Of a DNA stretch of 40,261 nt, positions 6,829-16,010 are shown piece by piece. A model generated the notes under the pieces. The model was not told the origin of the DNA and made no database searches. It was given only the letters and a program-made list of their open reading frames with translations. Positions within the stretch are counted from its first letter, which is position 1, and each line of letters starts with the position of its first letter. The stretch spans positions 1 to 40,261 of the forward strand of contig CALXUN010000015.1 in assembly GCA_944391705.1 (NCBI GenBank), written 5' to 3'. The DNA is from an uncultured Alphaproteobacteria bacterium (lineage in GTDB: Bacteria; Pseudomonadota; Alphaproteobacteria; RF32; CAG-239). The translations under genes and the position numbers were made by a program.

Positions 6829-8190
6829 ATGGGTGATATTGCGGTTAACATCATCGGTGCCGGTCTGGCCGGAAGCGAAGCGGCCTGGCAGCTGGCTGAA
6901 CGTGGTATAAAAGTCAGATTGTATGAAATGAAACCGCAGAATTTTTCCCCGGCGCATAAAAATGAAGATTTTGCGGAACTTGTTTGTTCCAATTCCTTGC
7001 GCTCGGATGATTATGAACATAATGCGGTGGGGCTTTTGCATGAGGAAATGCGCCGGGCCGGATCGCTTATTATGGCAGCGGCAGGTCAAACCAAAGTTCC
7101 TGCCGGCGGTGCATTGGCGGTTGATCGTAATGCTTTTGCCGCATATGTTACCGCTAACTTACGCAATCACCCCAATATTACGGTTATTCATCGGGAAATT
7201 GAACAGCTTCCGGATGAAGATGAAACTTTGACAATTGTTGCGACCGGACCGCTGACGTCTGAAAAATTTTCGTTGGCATTGCTTAAGCAAATTAAAGGCC
7301 AGGCACTGTCTTTTTATGATGCCATTGCACCGGTTGTTTATACCGAAAGCATTGATTTTTCCAAAGCATGGTATCAGTCACGCTATGACAAGGGCGATGC
7401 GCGCGACTATATTAATTGTCCGCTTAATAAAGAACAATATTATCTGTTTGTTGATGCACTTTTGGAAGCTGAAAAGGTGGAGTTTCATGATTTTGAAAAA
7501 CCGCAGTATTTTGACGGCTGTCTGCCGATTGAAGTTATGGCGGAACGCGGGCGCGATACGTTGATGTTCGGGCCAATGAAGCCGGTGGGCCTGACAAATC
7601 CGTACGGACATGAAAAGCCGTATGCCGTGGTCCAGTTAAGGCAGGACAACAAAGAAGATACTTTAAGAAACATTGTCGGTTTTCAAACCAAACTCAAATA
7701 CGGCGAACAACAGCGGATTTTTAAAATGATTCCGGGACTTGAAAATGCCGAATTTGCCAGATTTGGCGGTATTCATAAAAATACGTTTATCAAAAGTCCG
7801 TTGTTGTTGGACAGGTTTTTGCGTTTAAAAAACCGTCCGGATATTATGTTTGCCGGCCAGATTACCGGCTGTGAGGGTTATGTGGAAAGTGCCGCGGTCG
7901 GGTTTATGGCAGGGTATTTTGCTTCTGCCCTGATAAAAGGCAAAGAACCGGTCTTGCCGCCTGAGACAACGGCGTTCGGTTCCATGTTGGCGCACTTGTC
8001 AGATACAACGGATGTCGAAAATTATCAGCCGATGAATATCAATTTCGGATTGTTCCCGGAGCTTCCTTTGCAGATGACAGCTAAGGGAAAATTACGCAAA
8101 TTGAAAGGAATGGAACGTAAAGAAGCATATTGCAGCCGGGCTTTGGAGGATTTGAACGGATGGCTTGAAATTTTGAAAAATACGGATTAA
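6829..8190 (+). CDS. trmFO: TrmFO, methylenetetrahydrofolate-dependent tRNA m5U54 methyltransferase
   Basis: Forms 5-methyluridine at position 54 of the tRNA T-loop using methylenetetrahydrofolate and FAD. The 453-residue length is normal. The N-terminal FAD-binding motif is [19 protein letters not shown] (about 8-26). The conserved [11 protein letters not shown] motif puts a cysteine at position 53, corresponding to the known active-site Cys53 of the Bacillus enzyme, and a second conserved cysteine is at 231 in [14 protein letters not shown]. The C-terminus has [14 protein letters not shown]. The ATG at 6829 has AGGAGA 8 bases upstream. It is likely monocistronic. Confidence 0.97.
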   Translation: MGDIAVNIIGAGLAGSEAAWQLAERGIKVRLYEMKPQNFSPAHKNEDFAELVCSNSLRSDDYEHNAVGLLHEEMRRAGSLIMAAAGQTKVPAGGALAVDRNAFAAYVTANLRNHPNITVIHREIEQLPDEDETLTIVATGPLTSEKFSLALLKQIKGQALSFYDAIAPVVYTESIDFSKAWYQSRYDKGDARDYINCPLNKEQYYLFVDALLEAEKVEFHDFEKPQYFDGCLPIEVMAERGRDTLMFGPMKPVGLTNPYGHEKPYAVVQLRQDNKEDTLRNIVGFQTKLKYGEQQRIFKMIPGLENAEFARFGGIHKNTFIKSPLLLDRFLRLKNRPDIMFAGQITGCEGYVESAAVGFMAGYFASALIKGKEPVLPPETTAFGSMLAHLSDTTDVENYQPMNINFGLFPELPLQMTAKGKLRKLKGMERKEAYCSRALEDLNGWLEILKNTD

Positions 8191-8279
8191 AGCTGTGTCT
8201 GGTGTAAAAAAACATCAATTGACTTAAAGAAATTGTTGATATATGTTAAAAAAATACAAAATAAGATAAGGAAACTAAA

Positions 8280-9113
8280 TTGAGTTCAATCGGTAAACTT
8301 GTCAGAAAATCACAAGCAACATTGTTTTGGAGTGTAAGAAGTCTTCCCAAAGCGCAAAGAGAGGCTATTTATACACTTTATGCTTTTTGCCGCCATATTG
8401 ACAATGTTGTTGACGGCACTTTGCCCGAAAAAGAAAAAGAAGAGCTTTTAGCCGCCTGGAAACAGGAACTGGAGAATATTTACGATAAGAAAGTTCCGGC
8501 GACGGATATCGGCCGGCGGATTTATAAAAACTGTATGCGTTTTAAGATTAAGAAAGAAGATTTTTCTGAAATTTTAAATAGTACATTCTTAGATTTTCCT
8601 AAACCACTGCTGGCTCCTGATTTCAAAACTTTTTATAAATACTGCCACGGAACAGCCGAAATTCCGACTTATATTATGCTTTCAATCATTAACGGAATGC
8701 CTGAAGAACAAAAACGGAAACTGGCCGGGCATTTCGGGCGGGCAATGCAGCTGACAAATATGCTAAAAGATATTAAAGACGATGCTATGGCCGGGCACTT
8801 GTATATGCCGGTTGAATTGCTCGAAAAAGCAGGTATTATGTCACGAGATCCGCAGACCGTCATTACCGATAAACATCTGATAGCGGTCCGCGAACAAGTG
8901 GCAAGAATGGCTGCAGCTGATTTTGATGCGGCTTTTTCAATGCTTGACCAAATGGAAAGCAGTAAAACGCGTCCGTTACGAATCGTTTTGCATATTTACA
9001 GGCGGTATTTTGATATTATGCAGAATCGCGGCTGGGAGATTATGTCGCCAAAACCGAGTATTAAAACTTCCGATAAAATTAAAATTTTCTGCCGTGCCGT
9101 GTTCGGTAAGTGA
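8280..9113 (+). CDS. Squalene/phytoene synthase family protein
   Basis: A head-to-head prenyl transferase of the trans-isoprenyl diphosphate synthase family, which condenses two farnesyl or geranylgeranyl diphosphates. The 277-residue protein has both magnesium-binding motifs: DNVVD (D41, D45) and DIKDD (D164, D168) in QLTNMLKDIKDD. The phrase RAMQLTNMLKDIKDDAMAGHLYMP resembles HpnD (presqualene diphosphate synthase), but the region before it differs and no other hpn or crt gene is nearby, so the product is undecided. The start is TTG at 8280 with AAGGA 7 bases upstream; no in-frame ATG is near. Confidence 0.85.
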   Translation: MSSIGKLVRKSQATLFWSVRSLPKAQREAIYTLYAFCRHIDNVVDGTLPEKEKEELLAAWKQELENIYDKKVPATDIGRRIYKNCMRFKIKKEDFSEILNSTFLDFPKPLLAPDFKTFYKYCHGTAEIPTYIMLSIINGMPEEQKRKLAGHFGRAMQLTNMLKDIKDDAMAGHLYMPVELLEKAGIMSRDPQTVITDKHLIAVREQVARMAAADFDAAFSMLDQMESSKTRPLRIVLHIYRRYFDIMQNRGWEIMSPKPSIKTSDKIKIFCRAVFGK

Positions 9114-9191
9114 TTTTGTGGAATTTATTTACCGTTTTTTTTGGGAAAAAGCAGCTATGGCAAACAAATACAGGTTGCTGAAATTTTTTCA

Positions 9192-9220
9192 TTGAACTTT
9201 TATGTTGCCTTATTTATATT
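9192..9220 (+). promoter_or_regulatory. sigma70-type promoter for 9248-10006
   Basis: TTGAAC (9192-9197), 17-bp spacer, TATATT (9215-9220). It lies 27 bases before the start codon, leaving a short leader with AAGGAGC. Confidence 0.6.
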
Positions 9221-9247
9221 GAAAGCAGAAATTAAAGGAGCGCTAAG

Positions 9248-10006
9248 ATGAAAACAAATAATCTGATGAAGCTTTTGTTTGCCGTAAGTCTGCTGTTGCC
9301 GGCCGAGGTTTTGGCTCAGGAAACCAGCGGGGTGGAAGCATTTAAACAAAATCGTGATGCCTGGCGTCGTCAGGAACAGGAAACAACTGCCGAGAAAAAG
9401 GAAATTACCCAAAAAATGCGCGATACCATACCGGCTAATGCATTGCGCAACATCACCGAAGCCGAACAGGCTTTTTGTTATACGGTAGAAACTCCGGCAG
9501 CAGATTACAAAGGATATCTGTTGGACGGTATGGCCGTAACCGGTTTTTGCGGAATTTTAAGCCAGGCTGAAATTGAGTTGTTCATAAATGAGTTTTTGCG
9601 CAAAGAAGAAAGTGTTTCCAATGTCGTGGCGCAATGCATTATCAAGCCGCGGATTATGTTGCGCTTTATGCGCGGGGTGGATTACAGTGATGTGTTGTTT
9701 TCATCACCGTGTTATGCGTTTTCGATGTTTTATGCCGGAAGCATCAATACGTTTAACATTTCACCGGCGTCGGCGACTGAAAATGCCATTATTGAAGCTT
9801 ATGAAAAAAAGAAAATTGCCTTTGTATCACCGGCGCTTTTAAATCAGGTTTTACCTATCGGCGTGCCACAAAATGATGAACAAAGGGCTTTGGTGAAAGA
9901 AAAATCCAGTCAGGCTCCGGTTCGTAACTGGCAAACCGAAAAGCAGCAGGAAACCCAGCCGGCTGTTCAGGAAAAGAAGGGTTGGAACAAGCTGAAATTT
10001 AATTAA
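9248..10006 (+). CDS. Secreted protein of unknown function
   Basis: No family is recognised. The 252-residue protein has a good Sec signal peptide (about 1-23, cleavage after VLA), a Lys/Glu/Gln-rich helical segment (about 30-60), then a compact region (about 65-195) with four cysteines in AFCYTV, GFCGIL, AQCIIK and SPCYAF. Even cysteine number suggests two disulphides in the periplasm. The C-terminal tail (about 210-252) is rich in Gln/Glu/Lys. A promoter lies at 9192-9220, AGGAG precedes the ATG, and a strong terminator follows at 10020-10048, so it is a monocistronic gene. The segment LSQAEIELFINEFL may be a helix. Confidence 0.75.
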   Translation: MKTNNLMKLLFAVSLLLPAEVLAQETSGVEAFKQNRDAWRRQEQETTAEKKEITQKMRDTIPANALRNITEAEQAFCYTVETPAADYKGYLLDGMAVTGFCGILSQAEIELFINEFLRKEESVSNVVAQCIIKPRIMLRFMRGVDYSDVLFSSPCYAFSMFYAGSINTFNISPASATENAIIEAYEKKKIAFVSPALLNQVLPIGVPQNDEQRALVKEKSSQAPVRNWQTEKQQETQPAVQEKKGWNKLKFN

Positions 10007-10019
10007 ACATTGAGGTCGT

Positions 10020-10048
10020 AAAAAACTCCGGAAAATCCGGAGTTTTTT
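10020..10048 (+). terminator. Intrinsic terminator after 9248-10006
   Basis: Stem AAAAACTCCGGA / TCCGGAGTTTTTT with a three-base AAA loop and a run of T. The A-rich left side also makes it bidirectional. Confidence 0.9.
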
Positions 10049-10158
10049 GTTTCATTTTTTTAATAAATATCTTTATGTGTTTATAATAAACGTCCGTTTA
10101 ATGTAAACAAAAAATGACGTAAAAACATGCGGTTATAAACAAGTCAAGATTGTTAAAT

Positions 10159-10186
10159 TTGCAATGAAAAAAAATTTTGTTATGAT
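10159..10186 (+). promoter_or_regulatory. Candidate promoter for the AlgJ/AlgI-like operon
   Basis: TTGCAA (10159-10164), 16-bp A/T-rich spacer, TATGAT (10181-10186), 43 bases before the ATG at 10230. Confidence 0.5.
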
Positions 10187-10229
10187 ATCGCCAAAATATT
10201 TACATTAAACTGACGATAAAGACATACAG

Positions 10230-11915
10230 ATGAATAAGAAGATAAAAAAGCTTATGGGCAAGCCTTGGCGGCGTTGGTTGTTGATTGGGGCGATAACAGC
10301 CGGGTTGATGACAATCGTTGCGGATTTTTGGTCAGTCAAAAACATTCAGGTCAAGTTTCATACGGAAGCAGCCAAAGACATCAATTATCAAATATTTTAT
10401 GCAAGTAAACCGGATAAAAGTTTTTCGGAAGCAGAATCTGTTAAAAAAACAGTCAAAGCCGGCAAGCACGATGTTAAGATAACACTGCCGGTAAGAAAAA
10501 TTTTCAAATTCAGGATAGATCCGGGGCAAAATCCGGGGAAGGTCGTTCTTTCCGATATTCGGCTTGAAGGCCGCAGCACCCTTAACATTGACGACGGCAA
10601 CAAGTTTATTTATCAAAATCACATTGATGACAAGAAGATAGAAGGCGGAAAGATAACTCTTGTTTCAAACAGAAACGACCCATACCTTGTGTATAAAGAA
10701 AAATTTGAACTAAAAGCCGGACGAGAGATAGATTTTTGCTTGTTTGTGATAAGTTTGTTTTTTGCTTTGTTTGTTTCAACGAAATCGGTTAATTATCTGG
10801 CAAAATTTAAGGTTTTGGAACTGCGCTCACGGATAGACATTGTGTTTTTGGCATGCTTTTTTGCGTTGTTGTTTGTGCCGATGAGCCGGATATCCGATGA
10901 GGAAAAATCGGAGCAGGAAAACCGGATGCTGGCAAAATTTCCGACCAGGCAAAGCATCAAGACCGCCAGCGACTTCAGCAAGCAATTCGAAGCCTGGTTT
11001 AACGACCGTTTTTTAGGGAGAGATGATTTTATTAAAATTTATAATTTTATGGATTATAAAATTAATAATAAAATGGAAAATGAAAAAGTCTTCAAGAGCA
11101 AAGAAAACTGGCTTTTTTATAAACTTGAGCACAGTATTGAAAATTATCAGAATGCGATATTGTTTTCTGATATACAGTTAAAGAAGATAACAGCTTATTT
11201 AAACGAAATTCAGGCATGGTGTGAGGCAAACAACAAAAAATTTTATTTTGTTATCGCTCCGGATAAAAACAAAATTTATGGCGAATATTATTACGATTTG
11301 CCTAAAAAACGCCCTGACTCTGAAAGCAAAACAAGGCAGTTGTTAAATTATTTAGCCCGGCATTCCAAAGTAAAAGCAATTTATTTATATGATGTCTTAC
11401 ATGCTCATAAAAAAGGTGATTTGCTTTATTATAAAAACGATACACATTGGAATCTTCTAGGCGCATATTACGGATATCAGGAAATTATGCACACGATAAA
11501 GCAGGATTTTTCAGACGTCCCCGAAGCCGAAATTCAAGGATTTTCTGTTGTTAAACATGAAACAGGCGATTTGACACGGATGTTTGCCCCGGTTATGCAA
11601 AAAAAAGATTTTACAGAATATAAATCACCTATAATCAACAAACAGTCAAAATGTCATGATGCTGATGGTAACAGAAAACCGGACATTGTTTGCAGCAATC
11701 CCAAAGCCAAACTAAAGTTATTTATACAAAGAGATTCTTTTGCCGACGGTCTCATTCCTTATTTGTCGCAATCTTTTAATAAATCCGTTTTTGTTTGGCA
11801 CGAACATATGAGTAAAAGTAAGCTTCCTTTGATAAAAGAAGCCGATGTCATTATTATTGAAAGCGTTGAAAGAGCAACCGCAAAATTTGCAAATATGAAA
11901 TTTCCAAAGGACTAA
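10230..11915 (+). CDS. AlgJ/AlgX-like SGNH O-acetyltransferase with N-terminal membrane and beta domains
   Basis: Probably the periplasmic transferase that moves acetyl groups onto a polysaccharide. The 561-residue protein has a membrane segment (about 15-32), a periplasmic beta-rich domain (about 35-165) containing FKFRIDPGQNPGKVVLSDI, two more membrane segments (about 168-185 and 203-217), then an SGNH-like catalytic domain (about 225-561). The AlgJ-type Asp-His pair is D404/H406 in KNDTHWNLLGA and the probable nucleophile is S503 in IQRDSFADG. The AlgI-like gene begins 5 bases after the stop. The N-terminal third is not part of normal AlgJ. No alginate synthesis genes are present, so the polymer is unknown. 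Confidence 0.8.
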   Translation: MNKKIKKLMGKPWRRWLLIGAITAGLMTIVADFWSVKNIQVKFHTEAAKDINYQIFYASKPDKSFSEAESVKKTVKAGKHDVKITLPVRKIFKFRIDPGQNPGKVVLSDIRLEGRSTLNIDDGNKFIYQNHIDDKKIEGGKITLVSNRNDPYLVYKEKFELKAGREIDFCLFVISLFFALFVSTKSVNYLAKFKVLELRSRIDIVFLACFFALLFVPMSRISDEEKSEQENRMLAKFPTRQSIKTASDFSKQFEAWFNDRFLGRDDFIKIYNFMDYKINNKMENEKVFKSKENWLFYKLEHSIENYQNAILFSDIQLKKITAYLNEIQAWCEANNKKFYFVIAPDKNKIYGEYYYDLPKKRPDSESKTRQLLNYLARHSKVKAIYLYDVLHAHKKGDLLYYKNDTHWNLLGAYYGYQEIMHTIKQDFSDVPEAEIQGFSVVKHETGDLTRMFAPVMQKKDFTEYKSPIINKQSKCHDADGNRKPDIVCSNPKAKLKLFIQRDSFADGLIPYLSQSFNKSVFVWHEHMSKSKLPLIKEADVIIIESVERATAKFANMKFPKD

Positions 11916-11920
11916 CCCGT

Positions 11921-13321
11921 ATGTTATTTTCATCGATGACGTTTATATTTATATTTTTGCCGGTGGTAAGCGCGGTGTATTTATTGTCGCGGCCGGAGGT
12001 GAAGAATTATGTTTTGCTGCTGGCAAGCCTTTTGTTTTACGCCTGGGGAGAGCCCAAATATCTGGCGATTATGCTTTTAACGATTGTTATTAACTATGCC
12101 GGCGCTTATTACATCAGCCGCAGTAATCATCATAAAAAATGGCTGCTGGCGGTAACCATTGTGCTTAATTTAAGTTTTTTGTTTTACTTCAAATATTTTA
12201 ATTTTGTTACCGATAATATCAATGCGCTGTTTCATGCCGATTTTAATTTTATCGACGTGATTATGCCGATTGGTATTTCGTTTTACACCTTCCAGGCCTT
12301 GAGTTATGTGGTAGACGTTTACCGCGGGGAAGTCAAGGCGCAAAAGGACGTTTATAAACTGGCGCTTTATATCACGCTGTTTCCGCAGCTGGTGGCCGGA
12401 CCGATTGTTAAATATCATGATGTTGAAGAACAAATTGATAAGCGCGATGTTAGCTTTGACAAGGTAGCTTACGGGGTTAAGCGTTTTATTGTCGGCCTTG
12501 CCAAAAAGATGCTGATAGCCAATACCTTAGGCGCCGTGGCTGATAAGATATTTAATCAGCCGGTGGAACAGTTTGATGTCTTAACCGCCTGGATAGGGGC
12601 ATTTGCTTATACTTTTCAGCTTTATTATGATTTCAGCGGTTATTCGGATATGGCAATCGGCTTAGGCGCGATATTCGGGTTTAAGTTTTTGGAGAACTTT
12701 AATTATCCGTATATTTCAAAATCAATTACGGAATTTTGGCGGCGGTGGCACATATCTTTATCGACCTGGTTTAAGGAATATTTGTATATACCGCTCGGCG
12801 GCAACCGGGTGAGCAAAAAGCGTAATATATTTAACTTGTTTGTGGTGTTTTTGGCGACCGGCATCTGGCATGGGGCGAGCTGGAACTTTGTGTTTTGGGG
12901 TTTGTGGCACGGGTTGTTTATCATTTTTGAGAAACTGACGGGCTGGCATAAAAAAGAAGGTGGTTTTAAGCTTTCGGCGGCGCATCATATATATACGATA
13001 CTGGTGTTTGTGATTGGCTGGGTGATGTTCCGCGCGGCTGATATGAACTATGCTTTTGATTACATTAAAAACATGTTCGGACTTGTTAAAGAGCATGATA
13101 TCGCCTATAAACTCGGATATTACATTGATAATCTGGAGTTGTTGGCGTTTGCGGCGGCGATTATTTGTTCAATGCCGGTGTTTCAAGGAATGTTGGAAAT
13201 CCGCTTTAAGCATAAAGTCCGGCGGGCGCTGGTTAATATCTGGCTTGTGGTGCTGTTTATCCTTTCGGTCTCGGCCATTGCCGCATCTACTTACAACCCG
13301 TTTATTTATTTTAGATTCTAA
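11921..13321 (+). CDS. MBOAT-family O-acyltransferase (AlgI-like)
   Basis: An inner-membrane acyltransferase that takes acetyl from a cytoplasmic donor and hands it across the membrane to the AlgJ-like partner. The 466-residue length and sequence fit the AlgI/PatA/DltB group. About ten to eleven membrane segments are visible. Signature stretches are GISFYTFQALSYVVDVYRG (about 118-136), FWRRWHISLSTWFKEYLYIP (272-291) and ATGIWHGASWNF (312-323), whose His317 corresponds to the catalytic histidine of the family. AAAGGA lies 10 bases before the ATG. It is transcribed with the AlgJ-like gene, in the reverse of the usual AlgI-AlgJ order. Confidence 0.93.
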   Translation: MLFSSMTFIFIFLPVVSAVYLLSRPEVKNYVLLLASLLFYAWGEPKYLAIMLLTIVINYAGAYYISRSNHHKKWLLAVTIVLNLSFLFYFKYFNFVTDNINALFHADFNFIDVIMPIGISFYTFQALSYVVDVYRGEVKAQKDVYKLALYITLFPQLVAGPIVKYHDVEEQIDKRDVSFDKVAYGVKRFIVGLAKKMLIANTLGAVADKIFNQPVEQFDVLTAWIGAFAYTFQLYYDFSGYSDMAIGLGAIFGFKFLENFNYPYISKSITEFWRRWHISLSTWFKEYLYIPLGGNRVSKKRNIFNLFVVFLATGIWHGASWNFVFWGLWHGLFIIFEKLTGWHKKEGGFKLSAAHHIYTILVFVIGWVMFRAADMNYAFDYIKNMFGLVKEHDIAYKLGYYIDNLELLAFAAAIICSMPVFQGMLEIRFKHKVRRALVNIWLVVLFILSVSAIAASTYNPFIYFRF

Positions 13322-13517
13322 ACAATGATACCCAAGGCTGAAATGTTTGATTTTTAGGATGCCTGGTACTCAACAGTTGCGCTGTTTCATAGGCATGACA
13401 TTTTTATACTATTACCGCTTAAGAGGCGCGACAGGTAAAAGGGTGCCTGGTATTTAAGGCTCATTGTGTTTTTTTAAGACATAATGAAATGAAAAACATC
13501 TGCTGCTTAAACACAAA
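13322..13517. other. Intergenic region without a gene
   Basis: No supported gene or promoter was seen. The sequence TGCCTGGTA occurs twice, at about 13361 and 13444, the only pattern noted. It separates the AlgI-like gene from the convergent DUF192 gene. Confidence 0.5.
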
Positions 13518-13544
13518 AAAACCTGCTTAAACAAAGCAGGTTTT
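13518..13544 (-). terminator. Terminator of the DUF192 gene
   Basis: On the minus strand ACCTGC pairs with GCAGGT around an 11-base loop, followed by seven T. It lies 8 bases beyond the stop of 13552-14007. Confidence 0.75.
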
Positions 13545-13551
13545 CATAAGT

Positions 13552-14007
13552 TTATTTTTTCTTTAGTAATTCATGCTGGACGGTGTCACCGACTTTTATG
13601 CCGTTTTTCTCAATATCTCCGGCATTAATTTCAATAACGGCCGACAGTGGTTCTTGGGTCTGTGGACGAATCAGGCGGGTTGACATCGGTTCGGCGTTTT
13701 TATAAATCCAGACTATTTTTCCGTCTTGATTAACAAAAACCATATCAAGGGGAATGTAGGTATCTTTCATCCACATGGCAATTTCTTCCTGTCCTTCCAA
13801 AACAAACAACATGCCGGAATTCTCGGCCAGACTTTTACGCTCCATTAAACCTCTGGACATTTCATCTTTGGTAACGGCAGTTTCAATCTGGTATGTTACC
13901 GGTCCGTCGGAAGTCATAAATACCAGTTCGGACAGTTTGTCGTCCTTTTTACTGCAGGCCGTCAGCAGCAGGGCAACAGCGAATAATTTAACAAATTTAG
14001 ACATCAT
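13552..14007 (-). CDS. DUF192 family lipoprotein
   Basis: A small exported protein of the DUF192 family (COG1430), function unknown. From the ATG at 14007 it has 151 residues. The N-terminus has the lipoprotein signal LFAVALLLTAC, with the lipid-modified cysteine followed by Ser-Lys-Lys, so it should be membrane-anchored. The family core contains SRGLMERKSL, MLFVLE, MWMKDTYIPLDMVFV and AVIEINAG. AAGGAG lies 7-8 bases before the ATG at 14007 and the other nearby ATG at 14004 would serve nearly as well. Upstream residues of a longer frame add nothing recognisable. It is divergent from recJ. Confidence 0.88.
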   Translation of the reverse strand: MMSKFVKLFAVALLLTACSKKDDKLSELVFMTSDGPVTYQIETAVTKDEMSRGLMERKSLAENSGMLFVLEGQEEIAMWMKDTYIPLDMVFVNQDGKIVWIYKNAEPMSTRLIRPQTQEPLSAVIEINAGDIEKNGIKVGDTVQHELLKKK

Positions 14008-14203
14008 GAGCATTCTCCTTGAGAAAATAACAGATATAAGTAACTTATTACGTTTTAATAAAATTTGCAACTTAAAAATATTAAGGTCGGTAAATAGTTT
14101 TTAATATTTGCTTGTTTTATTTAGGGAGATGTTATATTTTAGCACAAATTACGTTATCAGAGTTGGAAAATTAAATATTTGGAATTTCAAAGAGTTGTGG
14201 AAA

Positions 14204-15958
14204 ATGGACGGTCAGAAATCATTAAACGGCAATTTGTGGGAAAAAATTGAGGCTGACGAGCGGCAGGCAGAGATGTTATGTCAAACATCAGGGCTGCCTT
14301 ATCTTGTTTCAAGAATTTTAATATCGCGCGGTATTGCTCCGGAGAACGTGGAAGCTTTTTTACATCCGAAATTGCAAAATTTAATGCCCAATCCCTCATG
14401 CTTAAAAGATATGGATACGGCTGCCAAACGTTTGGCCGAGGCCGTGATGAGCGGTGAGAAAGTCGGTATTATCGGTGACTATGATGTTGATGGCGCCACT
14501 TCAAGTTCGGTTTTGCGGAAATTTTTGGAATTTTTTGGTTTGCGGGTTTTGGTACACATTCCGGATCGTGAGGAAGGGTATGGCCCGAGTTTTGCCGCTT
14601 TTGAGGAATTTGCAGCGCAGGAAATTAAGCTTGTTGTTACCGTTGATTGCGGTACGACAGCCTTTGATGTCTTGGATCAGGCGGCTGCCGACGGGTTTGA
14701 AATTCTGGTTATTGATCACCATGAAGCGGAAACCCGCCTGCCTAAAGTGGCTGCGGTTGTTAATCCTAAGCGGCTTGATGAAGAAAATGATTATCCTTAT
14801 CTGAAATATCTGGCGGCCGTCGGTGTGGTATATCTGTTAATCGTGGCCATAAACCGGGAATTGCGTTTGTCCGGCTATTATGAAAATCATACGGCGCCGG
14901 ATTTGTTGAAATTGCTGGATCTGGTGGCACTCGGAACTGTTTGCGATGTGGTTCCGCTTTTAGGGCTTAACCGGGCATATGTCCGGCAGGGCTTAAAAAT
15001 CATGGCTTTGCGGCAAAATTTGGGGTTAAAGGCTTTGGCCGATGTTGCCGGTTTAAATGAGGCGCCGACGGCCTTTCATCTGGGGTATGTTTTGGGTCCC
15101 CGCATCAATGCCGGCGGGCGGGTCGGCGATGCATCAGCCGGTAATCGGTTGTTATGTGCCGCTGATGCCGAAACAGCAAAAACTCTGGCCGAGGAGCTGA
15201 ATAAATTTAATGCCGAGCGAAAAGATATTGAGGCTTATGTTTTGCTGCAGGCTATTGAGCAGCTTGAAAGCACGCCGCAGGCATATCCGATTGCTTTTGT
15301 ATACGGAACAGACTGGCATCAGGGCGTTATCGGCATTGTGGCCGGTAAACTCAAAGAGCGGTATAATATTCCGGCATTTGTCATGTCGGTTGAGCATGAT
15401 GAAGTAAAAGGTTCGGCCCGCTCCATTCCTGGAATTGATCTGGGGGCGCTGGTTATGGCCGCCAAAGAAAAGGGGATTCTGACCAAAGGCGGCGGTCATA
15501 CAATGGCGGCCGGTTTTTCCCTTAATGAAGAAAATTTGCCGGCATTTAAAGAATTTGCCGGAGAATATGTCCGGGATAAACTCGGCAATGAAGCTGTCGT
15601 TCCGGTGATTGGTATTGACGGTGTGGTCAGCCTTTCGGGCGCCAATCTGGATTTGGCGGAAAAAATCAAAAGCATTGAGCCGTTCGGTGCCGGGAATCCG
15701 GAACCGCGAATCGTGATTGAAAATGTAAAAATCATGCGCCCGTCGGTTATCGGCAGCGGCCATGTGCGCTGCATTTTAGGTTCCGATAACGGCGGCAGCC
15801 TGAAAGCGATTGCTTTCCGGGCGGCGGATACGGCCGTGGGGGCGGCCATGCTGCAGGCCAGGGGCGAGCGTTTTCACGTTGCCGGTCTGCTTCGTAAAGA
15901 TGTCTGGCAGGGAAATGCCTCGGTGCAGTTTATTATTGAAGATGCCATGCCGGCCTGA
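14204..15958 (+). CDS. recJ: RecJ, single-strand-specific 5'-3' exonuclease
   Basis: Degrades 5' single-stranded ends in recombination and mismatch repair. The 584-residue product has the DHH phosphoesterase motifs DYDVDG (92-97) and DHHEA (171-175), a VTVDCG motif (146-150), then the DHHA1 region with GSARSIPGIDLG and KGGGHTMAAGFSL, and a C-terminal OB-type domain. The ATG at 14204 is preferred because homology to RecJ begins at this point (SLNGNLWEK) and the length then matches the family's usual size. In-frame starts at 14108 (TTG) and 14129 (ATG) would add up to 32 residues; the GGAG before 14129 is too close to it. The ribosome-binding site at 14191-14194 is weak, so the start is the main uncertainty. 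Confidence 0.93.
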   Translation: MDGQKSLNGNLWEKIEADERQAEMLCQTSGLPYLVSRILISRGIAPENVEAFLHPKLQNLMPNPSCLKDMDTAAKRLAEAVMSGEKVGIIGDYDVDGATSSSVLRKFLEFFGLRVLVHIPDREEGYGPSFAAFEEFAAQEIKLVVTVDCGTTAFDVLDQAAADGFEILVIDHHEAETRLPKVAAVVNPKRLDEENDYPYLKYLAAVGVVYLLIVAINRELRLSGYYENHTAPDLLKLLDLVALGTVCDVVPLLGLNRAYVRQGLKIMALRQNLGLKALADVAGLNEAPTAFHLGYVLGPRINAGGRVGDASAGNRLLCAADAETAKTLAEELNKFNAERKDIEAYVLLQAIEQLESTPQAYPIAFVYGTDWHQGVIGIVAGKLKERYNIPAFVMSVEHDEVKGSARSIPGIDLGALVMAAKEKGILTKGGGHTMAAGFSLNEENLPAFKEFAGEYVRDKLGNEAVVPVIGIDGVVSLSGANLDLAEKIKSIEPFGAGNPEPRIVIENVKIMRPSVIGSGHVRCILGSDNGGSLKAIAFRAADTAVGAAMLQARGERFHVAGLLRKDVWQGNASVQFIIEDAMPA

Positions 15959-16010
15959 ATTTACGGAGTTGATCGAGGAAGTCGGCTGAAAAAGTCTGAC
16001 TTTACATGGG

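Noticed and set aside
13361..13455. Two short TGCCTGGTA repeats
   Set aside because: Only nine bases and two copies; not enough for a CRISPR or other repeat claim.
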